Assembly (NCBI GenBank): GCA_016303195.1
Contig: JAEDMD010000035.1
Location: 1-12,800, forward strand
From: Oscillospiraceae bacterium
Lineage (GTDB): Bacteria; Bacillota; Clostridia; Oscillospirales; Ruminococcaceae
Reading direction: 5' to 3'
DNA length: 12,800 bases
The stretch's first letter is position 1. Each line of letters starts with the position of its first letter. The translations under genes and the position numbers were made by a program. Shown in pieces: positions 6,830 through 12,800 of the stretch. The notes under the pieces are model-generated. The model had not been told where the DNA came from and made no database searches. It saw only the letters and a program-made list of their open reading frames with translations.

Positions 6830-8714
6830 CGTTCTTTCTCCTGTTTCTGATATATTCAGCCATTTTGCCGCTGCTCAGCCCCATATGTTCAAGGCAGGAC
6901 TTTACCGATGCCTGCTTGATGAAGTCATCTGCGGCAACTCTGCCGTAATCGCCGTCATAACTGCTTTCAGCCAGTATTTCGCCAAATTTTTCGGATATTC
7001 CACCGCTTCCCATGCTTTCCTCGAAGAAAACGATATGCCTGTACTTCTTCATTTCGGGAATCAGCTTTCTGTCCAGCGGATATATTTTCGTCATCTTCAG
7101 CAGGTCGCAGTTGATCCCCTCGTTTTTCAGAGATCCCTGTGCTTTATGAGCCTCACCGCAAAGTCTGCCATAAGTCACGATCAGAGTATCGCTGTCATTT
7201 TCACGCATGAAAGTGTACTCCGTACCAATACATAGTTTCTTGACAGCAGGAGTTTCAGCACCTCTCGGATATCTTATTGCACACAGCCCTTTTTCTGCAT
7301 ATATAGCCTTTTTCATGCACATACGCAGTTCTTCATAGCTTGACGGAGAATATACAACAGTATTCGGAATTGTAGTCAGCATGGGGACATCCAGAAGCCC
7401 CTGATGAGTTTCGCCATCCTCACCGACAACTCCTGCACGATCAACTCCAAGTATAACATGAAGTTTGCCAATAGCAACATCATGAACGAGCTGATCGTAT
7501 GCTCTCTGCAAAAATGTCGAATATACGGCAAAAACAGGTGTCATTCCCATTGAAGCAAGTCCGCCTGCAAAGGTGACTGCGTGTTGTTCGGCAATTCCCA
7601 CATCGTAGAATCTTTCGGGATATCTGAAACGGAAATACTGCAAGCCTGTTCCGTATTTCATGGCGGCTGTGATAGCGCATATCTTCTCGTCATTTTCAGC
7701 GATCTTCACAAGCTCCTTGCCGAAAACGGTAGAGTAGCTGTCTTCTGCCGAAACTTCGGGATTTCCCGTTGCAATGTCAAAACGGGAGATACCGTGATAT
7801 TCGCCTGGATTCTTCTCAGCAGGGCCATAGCCCTTGCCCTTTGTGGTCTTGACATGGATGAAAACAGGCTGATGAAGATGCTTTGCGGTGTGGAGTACCT
7901 CGTCAAGCTCTGTCAGGCTGTGACCGTTGACAGGGCCGAGATAGATAAATCCCATGTCCTCAAACATGGTGCTTTGCTCAAGAATATTGGATTTTACGGA
8001 ATCCTTGACGTTCTTGATGCCCTTCTGAACGCTGTTTCCCACCAGTGGTATCTTTTTCAGACCTTTTTTGACAGCTTCCTTGGTCTTGTAGTAGTTTTCA
8101 CTGCTTCGGAGAGTTGTCAGATATTTTGAAAGCGAACCGACGCTTTTAGAGATGGACATATTGTTATCATTAAGGATAACGATGAGGTTATTCTTGTGAT
8201 CCCTTCCGCAGTTGTTCATAGCTTCGTAGAACATTCCGCCAGTCATTGCGCCGTCGCCGATGACCGCAACCGTATAGTTGTCCTTGCCCTGAAGCCGCAT
8301 AGCTTCGGCAATTCCGCAGGCAACTGATACAGATGTACTGCTGTGACCGCTGATGAACGTATCATGTTCCGATTCCTCAGGCTTCGGGAAGCCCGAAATG
8401 CCGTTTTCCTGACGAAGTGACGAGAATCTGTCCAGTCTGCCGGTCAATATCTTATGGGTGTAAGCCTGATGTCCGACATCCCAGACGATCTTATCATCAG
8501 GGGAATTAAAATTCCGATGGATAGCAACTGTCAGTTCCACCGCTCCCAGATTTGAGGCAAGATGTCCGCCGTTCTTTGAGACGGTCGATATAAGTATGCC
8601 TCTTATTTCCTTGCAAAGAGCGGAACACTGCGGAAGGGAAAGATTTTTCAGATCTTTCGGCAGGTCAAGCTCTCCAAGAGAAACTTTTTCGGGTCTGTTT
8701 GTATTTTCCTTCAT
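6816..8714 (-). CDS. dxs: 1-deoxy-D-xylulose-5-phosphate synthase
   Basis: Dxs condenses pyruvate with glyceraldehyde 3-phosphate, using thiamine diphosphate, to make DXP, the first and rate-setting step of the MEP isoprenoid pathway. From the ATG at 8714 it has 632 residues, normal for Dxs. Visible motifs: SGHSSTSVS at about 122-130, the thiamine-diphosphate motif GDGAMTGG at 153-160 with NDN at 182-184, Glu376 in IAEQHAV, and DRAGVVGEDGETHQG at 425-439. The start is uncertain: a TTG at 8723 would add three residues, and neither start has a normally spaced Shine-Dalgarno. The AAGGAG at 8744-8749 is separated from both by a hairpin. It follows ispA, so entry to the pathway and prenyl elongation are encoded together. 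Confidence 0.97.
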   Translation of the reverse strand: MKENTNRPEKVSLGELDLPKDLKNLSLPQCSALCKEIRGILISTVSKNGGHLASNLGAVELTVAIHRNFNSPDDKIVWDVGHQAYTHKILTGRLDRFSSLRQENGISGFPKPEESEHDTFISGHSSTSVSVACGIAEAMRLQGKDNYTVAVIGDGAMTGGMFYEAMNNCGRDHKNNLIVILNDNNMSISKSVGSLSKYLTTLRSSENYYKTKEAVKKGLKKIPLVGNSVQKGIKNVKDSVKSNILEQSTMFEDMGFIYLGPVNGHSLTELDEVLHTAKHLHQPVFIHVKTTKGKGYGPAEKNPGEYHGISRFDIATGNPEVSAEDSYSTVFGKELVKIAENDEKICAITAAMKYGTGLQYFRFRYPERFYDVGIAEQHAVTFAGGLASMGMTPVFAVYSTFLQRAYDQLVHDVAIGKLHVILGVDRAGVVGEDGETHQGLLDVPMLTTIPNTVVYSPSSYEELRMCMKKAIYAEKGLCAIRYPRGAETPAVKKLCIGTEYTFMRENDSDTLIVTYGRLCGEAHKAQGSLKNEGINCDLLKMTKIYPLDRKLIPEMKKYRHIVFFEESMGSGGISEKFGEILAESSYDGDYGRVAADDFIKQASVKSCLEHMGLSSGKMAEYIRNRRKNDGKA

Positions 8715-8753
8715 TTTATGCAAAGCGGAACAATGCTCCGCAGCTCCTTTTTA
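8715..8753 (-). promoter_or_regulatory. ispA-dxs junction: Shine-Dalgarno separated from the dxs start by a hairpin
   Basis: This 39-base junction is among the longest between genes in the window. In RNA sense it begins with a second TAA right after the ispA stop, then AAGGAG (8749-8744), two bases, then GCGGAGC-AUU-GUUCCGC (8741-8725): a seven-pair stem (one G-U) with a three-base loop. One base later comes TTG (8723), then ATG (8714). Linear spacing from AAGGAG is 29 bases to ATG and 20 to TTG. With the 17-base hairpin folded out, effective spacing becomes about 12 and 3. No U-run follows, so it is not an intrinsic terminator. It could bring the ribosome site near the start or control dxs translation. 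Confidence 0.5.
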
Positions 8754-9647
8754 TTAGTTTTTCCTGTTAAGAAGCATTTCTGTAAGCTGTTTCAGGAATG
8801 TATTGTCATTGATAACTTCAAGGCACTTCATAGCCTCGTTTGTCAGTCCATCGGCTATTTCACGGGACTTTTCAACTCCGAACAATGTAACATAGGTAGT
8901 CTTGTTCTCCTCGGCATCGCTTCCCACGGGCTTGCCAAGTTCCTCGGTCGTGCTTGTAACATCAAGGATATCGTCGATCACCTGAAAAGCGAGTCCCAGC
9001 TTGAAGCCGTAGTCAGCGGCATTGCAAAGGATATCGGGATCGAACACACCTGCACAGATGCATCCCATAACGCACGAAACCGAGATAAGTTCGCCTGTTT
9101 TGCGGCGGTACATATTTTCCAGATCAGCCACCGTAATATCGGTCTTTTCCTCATTTTCCATGTCGATGACCTGTCCGCCTATCATGCCTGATTTTCCGAC
9201 AGCACGGCTCAGAAGCGATATTATCATGACCTTCTGGTCAGCATTGAGCTGGGTATCGTCAGCGATCACCTCGAAAGGCAGTACTGACAGCGCATCGCCT
9301 GCAAGTATAGCCATAGCCTCGCCGAATGCCTTATGACATGAAGGCTTTCCACGGCGGAAATCATCATTGTCCATAGCAGGAAGATCGTCATGGATAAGCG
9401 AAAATGTATGTATCATCTCAATAGCCGCAGCAGGTGCAGCCGCAGTTTCCGCATTGCCTCCGAGAGCCTCGCAGAAAGCATAGACCAGTACGGGACGAAT
9501 TCGCTTTCCGCCTGCTTCAAGGGAATAATTCATCGCATCTATGAGATTTTTCTGAGGTTCTGTTGCATTGGAATGGGAGTTGTACTTTTTAAGGCTTTTC
9601 TCGACCATTCCGATATATTCATTCATTTTACTTTTAAAATCACTCAT
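8754..9647 (-). CDS. ispA: Polyprenyl (farnesyl/geranyl) diphosphate synthase
   Basis: This trans-prenyltransferase condenses IPP with allylic diphosphates. The 297 residues match bacterial farnesyl diphosphate synthases. Motifs: GGKRIRP at 46-52, the first aspartate-rich motif DDLPAMDNDD at 87-96 followed by RRGKP, GQVID at 158-162, KTG at 183-185 and the second aspartate-rich motif DDILD at 225-229. The two-residue insertion in the first motif and the aromatic Phe82 five residues before it fit a C15 product, by analogy with E. coli IspA and Geobacillus enzymes. The ATG lies one base beyond the xseB stop with no evident Shine-Dalgarno, so termination-reinitiation is likely. It ends in tandem TAA codons ahead of dxs. 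Confidence 0.96.
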   Translation of the reverse strand: MSDFKSKMNEYIGMVEKSLKKYNSHSNATEPQKNLIDAMNYSLEAGGKRIRPVLVYAFCEALGGNAETAAAPAAAIEMIHTFSLIHDDLPAMDNDDFRRGKPSCHKAFGEAMAILAGDALSVLPFEVIADDTQLNADQKVMIISLLSRAVGKSGMIGGQVIDMENEEKTDITVADLENMYRRKTGELISVSCVMGCICAGVFDPDILCNAADYGFKLGLAFQVIDDILDVTSTTEELGKPVGSDAEENKTTYVTLFGVEKSREIADGLTNEAMKCLEVINDNTFLKQLTEMLLNRKN

Positions 9648-9648
9648 A

Positions 9649-9852
9649 TCATTTTACTGACGTTGCAGTCCCGTCATCCTCCGTAATTTTTATCTGTGCC
9701 TCGTCAAGCTGTTTTCTGCACACAGCCGCCGCCTTAACTCCCTCACCGTAAAGTTCTACTGCCTTTTCCAGAGGGATATCACCTTTTTCCAGTTCAGCAA
9801 CTATCTTGCCGAGTCTGGTCATATTATCTTCAAATGTCAGTTTTTCATCCAT
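9649..9852 (-). CDS. xseB: Exodeoxyribonuclease VII small subunit
   Basis: XseB is the small helical subunit that packs on the XseA coiled coil to make active exonuclease VII, which degrades single-stranded DNA to oligonucleotides. From the ATG at 9852 it has 67 residues, close to the usual 70-80. Diagnostic features are LTFEDNMTRLGKIVAELEKG followed by IPLEKAVELYGEG. The start is chosen because GAGGT lies eight bases upstream and the family normally begins a few residues before this motif. In-frame ATGs at 9867 and 9876 would lie deeper in xseA. The ATG overlaps the xseA stop by 8 bases, as expected for subunits made in coupled fashion. Confidence 0.95.
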   Translation of the reverse strand: MDEKLTFEDNMTRLGKIVAELEKGDIPLEKAVELYGEGVKAAAVCRKQLDEAQIKITEDDGTATSVK

Positions 9853-11056
9853 TGTTTTCAACCTCATTTCTGACAAATGTTATTTCAGCCTTTGCAGAGC
9901 CGTTTCCGAAACGGATATCAACAGTCTCGCCAACAGAAAGTCCCTCGCTGGTATTGAGGAGCTTTTCGTCCCTGTAAACGAGAGAATAGCCCCTTGACAG
10001 GACTTTCAGCGGACTCAGGCTTTCGAGCCTGCCGATATTGGCCGCAAGCTGTGAGCCGAGCCTTTCCATATAGTGCGAAATTGCCGAATCTATGCGCTTT
10101 TCCAGTGAATTTAATCTTTCACCGCTGAGTTTCAGTCTGTTTTCGGGAGACTGAGCTGTCAGCCTTGAATTCATTGCAATGAACCTGTCCGCAGACTTAT
10201 CCAGAACCGCCAGCGCACTTCTCTGCATACGATGTTCAAGAATACCGATCTTCTCGTAAAGTGACGATATATCGGGTGCAGCAAGCTCTGCCGCCGCTGA
10301 CGGAGTAGGCGCTCTCAGGTCAGCCGCAAGATCGGTCACAGAAATATCAGTTTCATGACCGACTGCCGATATTACGGGAACTTTACAGTTATAGACCGCA
10401 TAAGCCACTTTTTCGGTGTTGAACGCACTCAGATCCTCGCTCGAACCTCCGCCACGGCCGACGATAACAATGTCACATCCTGCCGCCTCGGCTTTAAGGA
10501 TACCACGGCAAACGGAATCGGGAGCGCCCTCGCCCTGAACAAGCGCATCAACTGCATAAACCTCGCACAGCGGATATCGCCTTGTGAGAACATTTATGAC
10601 ATCTCTCACAGCCGCACCGCTCAAAGAAGTTACAACTCCTATTTTTCGTGGAAAACTCGGCATCGGGCGCTTGTGTGCCGTGTCGAATATGCCTTCCTTT
10701 GCCAGTTTCTTTTTAAGCTGTTCCAGTGCCACATTCGCCGCACCTGCGCCCTCAGGGAGAATATCGTTCACATAAAGCTGATATGCTCCGTCACGCTCAT
10801 ACACGCTGATACTTCCCGAACAGATGACAGCCATTCCGTCCTCAGGGGCGAATTTCAGCCTTGAAGCCGCTGAAGCGAACATTACGCATTTTATGGCGCT
10901 TTCCCTGTCTTTGAGGGTGAAGTACATATGACCGCTTTTCCAGTGCAGGGTGAAATTAGATATCTCGCCCTTGACCATGATCCCCTGCAAATTGCGGTCA
11001 CTTTTAAGAACTGAACCAATGTATTTGTTTATCTGGGTAACTGTTATAACAGGCAT
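9845..11056 (-). CDS. xseA: Exodeoxyribonuclease VII large subunit
   Basis: XseA is the catalytic subunit of exonuclease VII. The 403 residues are within the family range, towards the short end. An N-terminal OB fold (about 1-100, with VKGEISNF and GHMYFTLKD) binds single-stranded DNA. The catalytic domain begins near FPRKIGVVTS and has VGRGGGSSEDL around 199-209, SAVGHETD at 230-237 and DLRAPTPSAAAE at 246-257, which hold the conserved active-site residues. A helical coiled-coil region (about 265-350) is where XseB subunits dock. The ATG shares one base with the stop of the upstream TsaD-like gene (TAATG). A GGGG stretch a few bases before serves as a weak ribosome site, so coupling is likely. 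Confidence 0.97.
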   Translation of the reverse strand: MPVITVTQINKYIGSVLKSDRNLQGIMVKGEISNFTLHWKSGHMYFTLKDRESAIKCVMFASAASRLKFAPEDGMAVICSGSISVYERDGAYQLYVNDILPEGAGAANVALEQLKKKLAKEGIFDTAHKRPMPSFPRKIGVVTSLSGAAVRDVINVLTRRYPLCEVYAVDALVQGEGAPDSVCRGILKAEAAGCDIVIVGRGGGSSEDLSAFNTEKVAYAVYNCKVPVISAVGHETDISVTDLAADLRAPTPSAAAELAAPDISSLYEKIGILEHRMQRSALAVLDKSADRFIAMNSRLTAQSPENRLKLSGERLNSLEKRIDSAISHYMERLGSQLAANIGRLESLSPLKVLSRGYSLVYRDEKLLNTSEGLSVGETVDIRFGNGSAKAEITFVRNEVENNG

Positions 11057-12015
11057 TATTTTTCCCCTGCCTTTTTCGTAAGTTCTTTCAGACAGCCGAA
11101 AATAGCCACTCCTGCCGCATTGTCGCAGGAAAATTCAGGCGCAGCAAATGAAGCCTCGGAAAAACGGGAAATTATCCTGTCACGGATCAGTACATCCGAC
11201 ATTACTCCTCCTGCAAAAACAAGGGGAAGTTCTCCGTATTTTTCCACAGCTTTTTCAGTCATGCCGATTATCGTAACTGCAACGGTGTCAAGGCAAAAAC
11301 GTGCTATATTCTCAGGCTTTTCGCCTTTTTTCAGCATATCACCGCATTTGTTCTCAACACCCGAAAGACAGCAGTTCATGTCTTTCAGGACGGGCTTCAC
11401 CTTGAATTTCTTATCCGCATCCACGGCAAGTTTTTCAAGTTCTATACCGCAGGGAAATCTCAGTCCGAGCATCACACCAACACGGTCAACTGCCTGTCCT
11501 GCTTTAAGGTCAAGAGATGTACCTATCTCGGTAACTTTGATGATATCCTCGCTGTCAGGCTCACATAACAGACAGTCAGTCGTTCCGCCGCTGACATGGA
11601 ATGCAATGAACCTTTCATGAACAAGATCAAGCCTTTCGGCAGAATACAGTGCCGCAAGGATATGTCCCACCTGATGGGAAGTCCTGTGCATCGGGATATC
11701 ATTTACAGCAGAAAGCGAACGTGCAAATCCCTCACCGCAGAGAAAGCATGGCATATACGAACCCTCGATATTACGTGGACGGACAGAAGCGGAAACCGCA
11801 GAAATATCCATATTTCCGCATTTTTCACGCAGTCCCTCCAACATTTCGGGAAGCTGTCTGGTATGGTGGAAAACTGCGTCGCTCTGACGCAGACCCAGTT
11901 CGCCCTCTTTCACGGGGAGCAGTTTCTTCATTTGAATGATACTCTTGGTTTCGCTGTTGAAAACTGCCGCAGATGTTGTGTAATTGCTTGTATCTATACC
12001 AAGAAACTCAGGCAT
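11056..12015 (-). CDS. TsaD/Gcp-family (ASKHA fold) paralog of unknown function
   Basis: The 319-residue product belongs to the peptidase M22/TsaD family but is not ordinary TsaD, which makes the t6A tRNA modification with TsaB and TsaE. Kept features: FLGIDTS at the N terminus, the metal-binding pair His114 and His118 in HQVGH, the phosphate loop SGGTT at 142-146, KAGQAVDRVG at 171-180 and the metal-binding Asp298 in CDNAAG. Changed features: NYTTSA replaces the usual CDETSA after the first loop, FPCG replaces YPGG, and the FSGLK region reads LSGVENK. Older annotation as O-sialoglycoprotein endopeptidase should not be taken literally. The ATG overlaps the nusB stop by 8 bases and no strong Shine-Dalgarno is present; an in-frame start at 12054 would lie within nusB. 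It occupies the place of folD in B. subtilis. Its substrate is unknown. Confidence 0.88.
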   Translation of the reverse strand: MPEFLGIDTSNYTTSAAVFNSETKSIIQMKKLLPVKEGELGLRQSDAVFHHTRQLPEMLEGLREKCGNMDISAVSASVRPRNIEGSYMPCFLCGEGFARSLSAVNDIPMHRTSHQVGHILAALYSAERLDLVHERFIAFHVSGGTTDCLLCEPDSEDIIKVTEIGTSLDLKAGQAVDRVGVMLGLRFPCGIELEKLAVDADKKFKVKPVLKDMNCCLSGVENKCGDMLKKGEKPENIARFCLDTVAVTIIGMTEKAVEKYGELPLVFAGGVMSDVLIRDRIISRFSEASFAAPEFSCDNAAGVAIFGCLKELTKKAGEK

Positions 12016-12424
12016 TTTCGTCAGCTTTCTTTCCCTGATCTCTTGAAAATGCACCCAGAACGCCGTTTATGAACTTTGAATCCTCAGCGTAGGAATAAGT
12101 ATTTGCAAGGTTGACCGCCTCGCTGATAGCGGCATTCATCGGTGTATTCTCATCATAAAGCGACTCATAGAGAGCGATGCGGAGAATAGCAATATTCAGC
12201 TTTGAAATTCTCGCAAGGCTTCTTGATTTACTGTAATTTGAAATTATTCCGTCGAGTTCCTCAGCATGAGCTAAAGTTCCCTCAACGATCTTCTTTACAT
12301 CTTCATTTACGATTATCTCATCGATCTCCTCAGCGATATCGTAAAGTTCCTGTATATCATCATCACGCAGAAGCTGTTCAAAAACCAGCTTGAATGCGCT
12401 GTCTCGTATTTCACGTCTTGACAT
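12008..12424 (-). CDS. nusB: Transcription antitermination factor NusB
   Basis: NusB pairs with S10 (NusE) and binds boxA RNA to support antitermination of rRNA operons. The all-helical 138-residue protein starts MSRREIRDSAFKLVFEQL, the typical NusB opening, and contains LARISKLNIAILRIALYE and the C-terminal block NAAISEAVNLANTYS followed by KFINGVLGA, all hallmarks. The start at 12424 has AAGGAG six bases upstream. An upstream in-frame ATG at 12454 would overlap the preceding gene and add ten residues foreign to the family. It ends with a charged tail whose last codons contain the start of the TsaD-like gene. Confidence 0.96.
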   Translation of the reverse strand: MSRREIRDSAFKLVFEQLLRDDDIQELYDIAEEIDEIIVNEDVKKIVEGTLAHAEELDGIISNYSKSRSLARISKLNIAILRIALYESLYDENTPMNAAISEAVNLANTYSYAEDSKFINGVLGAFSRDQGKKADENA

Positions 12425-12440
12425 TTTCTTCTCCTTAACT

Positions 12441-12782
12441 TTATTCAAAGGCAACTCCGCCGATAGTCACATTGACTCTTGCGACGGGGATGCCTGTCAT
12501 ATTCTGAACATTTTCCTTAACTGCCGACTGCACTTCCTGAGCGACATTCACAGCTTTTACGCCGTTTTTAATGACGATACTCATATCTATGGCAGCTACA
12601 TCTCCGATCATACTGATTTTTACAGGGCCGTTTTTTCTCAGCTTATTCATTTTGCTTACCTCGCCTGCAAGTCTTGCGACTCCCTTGACATCAAGTGCGG
12701 CGATACGTGCGATACCGATAATAACGTCATCGGCGATCTTTAGTTTGCTTGATGCAGATCTTTTGATTTCTTCAGCTTCCAT
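12441..12782 (-). CDS. yqhY: Asp23/Gls24 family protein (YqhY-like)
   Basis: The 113-residue protein matches the Asp23/Gls24 family: LKIADDVIIGIARIAALDVKG at about 14-34 is the conserved N-terminal block, the middle is a beta-strand region around VKISMIGDVAAIDMSIVI, and the C-terminal VNVTIGGVAF closes the domain. Members are small cytoplasmic or membrane-associated proteins. In B. subtilis, YqhY precedes nusB and has been linked to control of acetyl-CoA carboxylase and malonyl-CoA levels; that link is not visible here because the upstream acc genes, if present, lie outside the window. The start has GGAGG seven bases before ATG. No membrane segment is seen. The gene is complete and followed by nusB after 16 bases. 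Confidence 0.92.
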   Translation of the reverse strand: MEAEEIKRSASSKLKIADDVIIGIARIAALDVKGVARLAGEVSKMNKLRKNGPVKISMIGDVAAIDMSIVIKNGVKAVNVAQEVQSAVKENVQNMTGIPVARVNVTIGGVAFE

Positions 12783-12800
12783 AACTGTACCTCCGTTCGG

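Noticed and set aside
6567..7235. A 222-codon plus-strand open frame opposite tlyA and dxs
   Set aside because: It is antisense to two strongly supported genes, has a serine- and alanine-rich composition typical of a shadow frame, and no recognisable motif.
7581..8129. A 182-codon plus-strand open frame opposite dxs
   Set aside because: Fully antisense to the conserved core of dxs; no domain-like pattern.
8725..8741. ispA-dxs hairpin as an intrinsic terminator
   Set aside because: No U-tract follows in RNA sense, and the dxs start comes within a few bases; a translation-level role is more plausible.
11056..12015. Calling this gene O-sialoglycoprotein endopeptidase or tsaD
   Set aside because: The protease name is a historical mislabel for the family, and key TsaD motifs (CDETSA, YPGG) are changed, so only the family call is supported.
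12016..12054. Upstream ATG for the TsaD-like gene
   Set aside because: It would add residues from within nusB; the family opening FLGIDTS starts right after the chosen ATG.
1..12800. CRISPR arrays, insertion sequences, tRNA or rRNA genes, riboswitches
   Set aside because: The window is almost wholly coding with junctions of at most about 40 bases; I saw no repeated units, transposase motifs or RNA gene folds.

Overview
The window is a tightly packed block of 14 genes. All are on the minus strand, so transcription runs from 12800 towards 1. The gene content and order match the conserved Firmicutes cluster known in Bacillus subtilis as yqhY-nusB-folD-xseA-xseB-ispA-dxs-tlyA(yqxC)-argR(ahrC)-recN. 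Three departures point to a clostridial genome, most likely Ruminococcus or another Oscillospiraceae: a TsaD-like paralog sits where folD would be, an NAD kinase gene lies between tlyA and argR, and a family-42 glycosidase is present. The genus is an inference from synteny and protein flavour, not from a marker gene.

Layout in transcription order: an Asp23/YqhY envelope-stress family protein (12782-12441); nusB (12424-12008); a TsaD/Gcp-family paralog (12015-11056); exonuclease VII large and small subunits xseA and xseB (11056-9845 and 9852-9649); farnesyl diphosphate synthase ispA (9647-8754); DXP synthase dxs (about 8714-6816); rRNA 2'-O-methyltransferase tlyA (6829-6044); nadK (6033-5173); argR (5162-4719); recN (4708-3044); a histidine phosphatase starting with TTG (3023-2487); a GH42-like beta-galactosidase (2475-505); and D-aminoacyl-tRNA deacylase dtd (497-63). 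At the left edge a short plus-strand reading frame (2-76) may be the end of a convergent gene.

No gap between these genes exceeds about 40 bases. Several neighbours overlap by 1, 8 or 14 bases at their stop/start junctions, so translational coupling and one long transcript are likely. I see no convincing promoter, terminator, mobile element, RNA gene or CRISPR array. Functionally the block joins DNA repair (recN, xseAB), early isoprenoid synthesis (dxs, ispA), RNA-level functions (nusB, tlyA, dtd), NADP supply (nadK) and arginine regulation (argR).

The points most worth a second look are: the GH42 protein, which carries His-Asp where the catalytic Asn-Glu pair should be while keeping its cysteine cluster and nucleophile; the TsaD paralog in folD's slot; a strong small hairpin between the Shine-Dalgarno and the start of dxs; and a Ser-to-Pro change in the catalytic motif of Dtd. 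I did not find an obviously new multi-gene system here.
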